A DNA stretch of 64,000 bases from Goodfellowiella coeruleoviolacea (GTDB lineage: Bacteria; Actinomycetota; Actinomycetes; Mycobacteriales; Pseudonocardiaceae), in the NCBI RefSeq assembly GCF_024171785.1, contig NZ_JAMTCK010000012.1, positions 62,001-126,000 on the forward strand. The letters run 5' to 3'. The notes beneath the pieces were generated by a model. The model was not told the origin of the DNA. It ran no database searches and worked only from the letters and a program-made list of their open reading frames with translations. The first letter of the stretch is position 1. Each line of letters opens with the position of its first letter. Shown here in pieces: positions 63,411-64,000 of this stretch. A program made the position numbers and the translations under genes.

Positions 63411-64000
63411 ATGATCGACAGGAAGCTGGTCCCGCAGATCTTCCACGACCAGGTCTACGACCCGGCCGGCCACCGCCTGGGCCGGATCGAGCAGGTGTAC
63501 CTGGACGACCGGTCCGGTGAACCGGTGTGGGCGAGCGTGCGGCGCTTCGCGCTGTTCGGCCACGGCGATGCGTTCGTGCCGATCGACCAGGCCGAGGTGC
63601 GGGGCAACACCGTGCGCGTGCCGGTGCACCGCAGCCAGGTGCGTTCCGCCCCGCGCGTCCAGGCCGAGGGCGGGCACATGTCCGGCCAGCAGGAGCAGGA
63701 GCTGTACGACTACTACGGGGTGGCCTACCCGTCCGTGCCCACCCAGCAGGGCCGGGCACCCGGCCAGCAGGCCCCAGGAGCCCCGCAGGGGCCGCCACCG
63801 GCCGGGGGAGGCCCGGAGACAGGGGGACAGGCGGCGACGGGGCGTGCGGCGGACGTGGGGCGGCAAGCGGGCCCCACCCAGCAGCCGGGTCCCGGTCAGC
63901 AGCCGGACGCCGGCCAGCAGGGCGGCCGGCACGGCTGGTTCGCCAGGCACGGCCAGCAGGGCAGGCACGAGCGGGGCGTGCCGCAGACCAAGTGGCAGCG
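63411..64000 (+). CDS. PRC-barrel domain protein, 3' end off window
   Basis: ATG at 63411 behind GAGGAG, open to the window edge (at least 196 codons). Residues 1-75 form a PRC barrel: LVPQIFHDQVYDPAGHRLGR, IEQVYLDDRSGEPVWASVRR, FVPIDQAEVRGNTVRVPVH. The next part, ELYDYYGVAYP, resembles the short motif found after PRC barrels in actinobacterial stress proteins. The tail is Gln/Gly/Pro-rich with repeated GQQ and QPG units. Role unknown. Confidence 0.85.
   Translation, partial: MIDRKLVPQIFHDQVYDPAGHRLGRIEQVYLDDRSGEPVWASVRRFALFGHGDAFVPIDQAEVRGNTVRVPVHRSQVRSAPRVQAEGGHMSGQQEQELYDYYGVAYPSVPTQQGRAPGQQAPGAPQGPPPAGGGPETGGQAATGRAADVGRQAGPTQQPGPGQQPDAGQQGGRHGWFARHGQQGRHERGVPQTKWQ

Noticed and set aside
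60585-63968. 1127-codon minus-strand frame
   Set aside because: Only the last 305 codons (the lipid kinase) show a family; the upstream part is antisense to the membrane protein, DUF574 methyltransferase and PRC-barrel genes.

Overview
The window is high-GC actinobacterial chromosome. Gene content and order point to the order Pseudonocardiales; the genus cannot be told from the sequence alone. Most of it is a conserved core neighbourhood that, from family knowledge, also occurs in Mycobacterium in broadly the same gene groupings: fbiA-fbiB and whiB2, the mannose-phosphate genes (manB, a SIS-domain isomerase, manA), sahH, tmk-mtrA-mtrB-lpqB, comF, hpf, secA, aroA-rsgA, sigR-rsrA, a biotinyl protein and PdtaS-like kinase, and whiB1. 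No tRNA, rRNA, insertion sequence, prophage or CRISPR array was seen.

Layout. 1-3.7 kb: accessory edge with a GlxA-type regulator, an MFS exporter and a patch of broken genes (methyltransferase, CPBP protease, XRE/DUF397 locus). 3.7-7.5 kb: NUDIX hydrolase, fbiB, fbiA (coenzyme F420) and an M50 protease, all leftward. 7.9-19.2 kb: whiB2, a giant GT2 membrane glycosyltransferase, a zincin-like protein, DUF3499, the manB-Trm112-SIS-manA block, a CDF transporter and a DUF6584 protein. 19.2-27.2 kb: APC permease, an LLM (probably F420-dependent) oxidoreductase, a degenerate P-loop protein, an orphan GlmL and a lipase-like membrane protein. 27.5-42.8 kb: sahH, an XRE regulator, tmk, a methyltransferase, mtrA-mtrB-lpqB, comF, hpf and secA. 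43.3-53.1 kb: DUF6459, HAD, TrmH-type methyltransferase, APH-like kinase, WS/DGAT, DUF6912, VOC, rsgA, aroA, SRAP and an alpha/beta hydrolase. 53.4-64 kb: YbaK, sigR-rsrA, the 24-residue ribosomal protein bL37, a biotinyl protein, a PdtaS-like kinase, a TetR-P450-ferredoxin unit, whiB1, a lipid kinase, a DUF574 methyltransferase and a truncated PRC-barrel protein.

Functional links. FbiA/FbiB make F420 that the LLM enzyme could use. ManA and ManB supply mannose-1-phosphate for cell-envelope mannosylation. MtrAB-LpqB is the envelope and division signalling unit. SigR-RsrA is a thiol-stress switch with a perfect sigma-R promoter in front of it. Two cyclic-AMP-receptor-type palindromes precede whiB1.

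The most unusual observation is a dispersed element of about 125-135 bp present four times (9946-10068, 19236-19372 reversed, 36425-36552, 53276-53406). It carries a G-run, a CCAGCCTA block exactly 39 bp from a DnaA-box-like TGTGGACAA, and a second such box 19-20 bp further on. One copy lies in frame inside the glycosyltransferase gene. I do not recognise this element as a described family.
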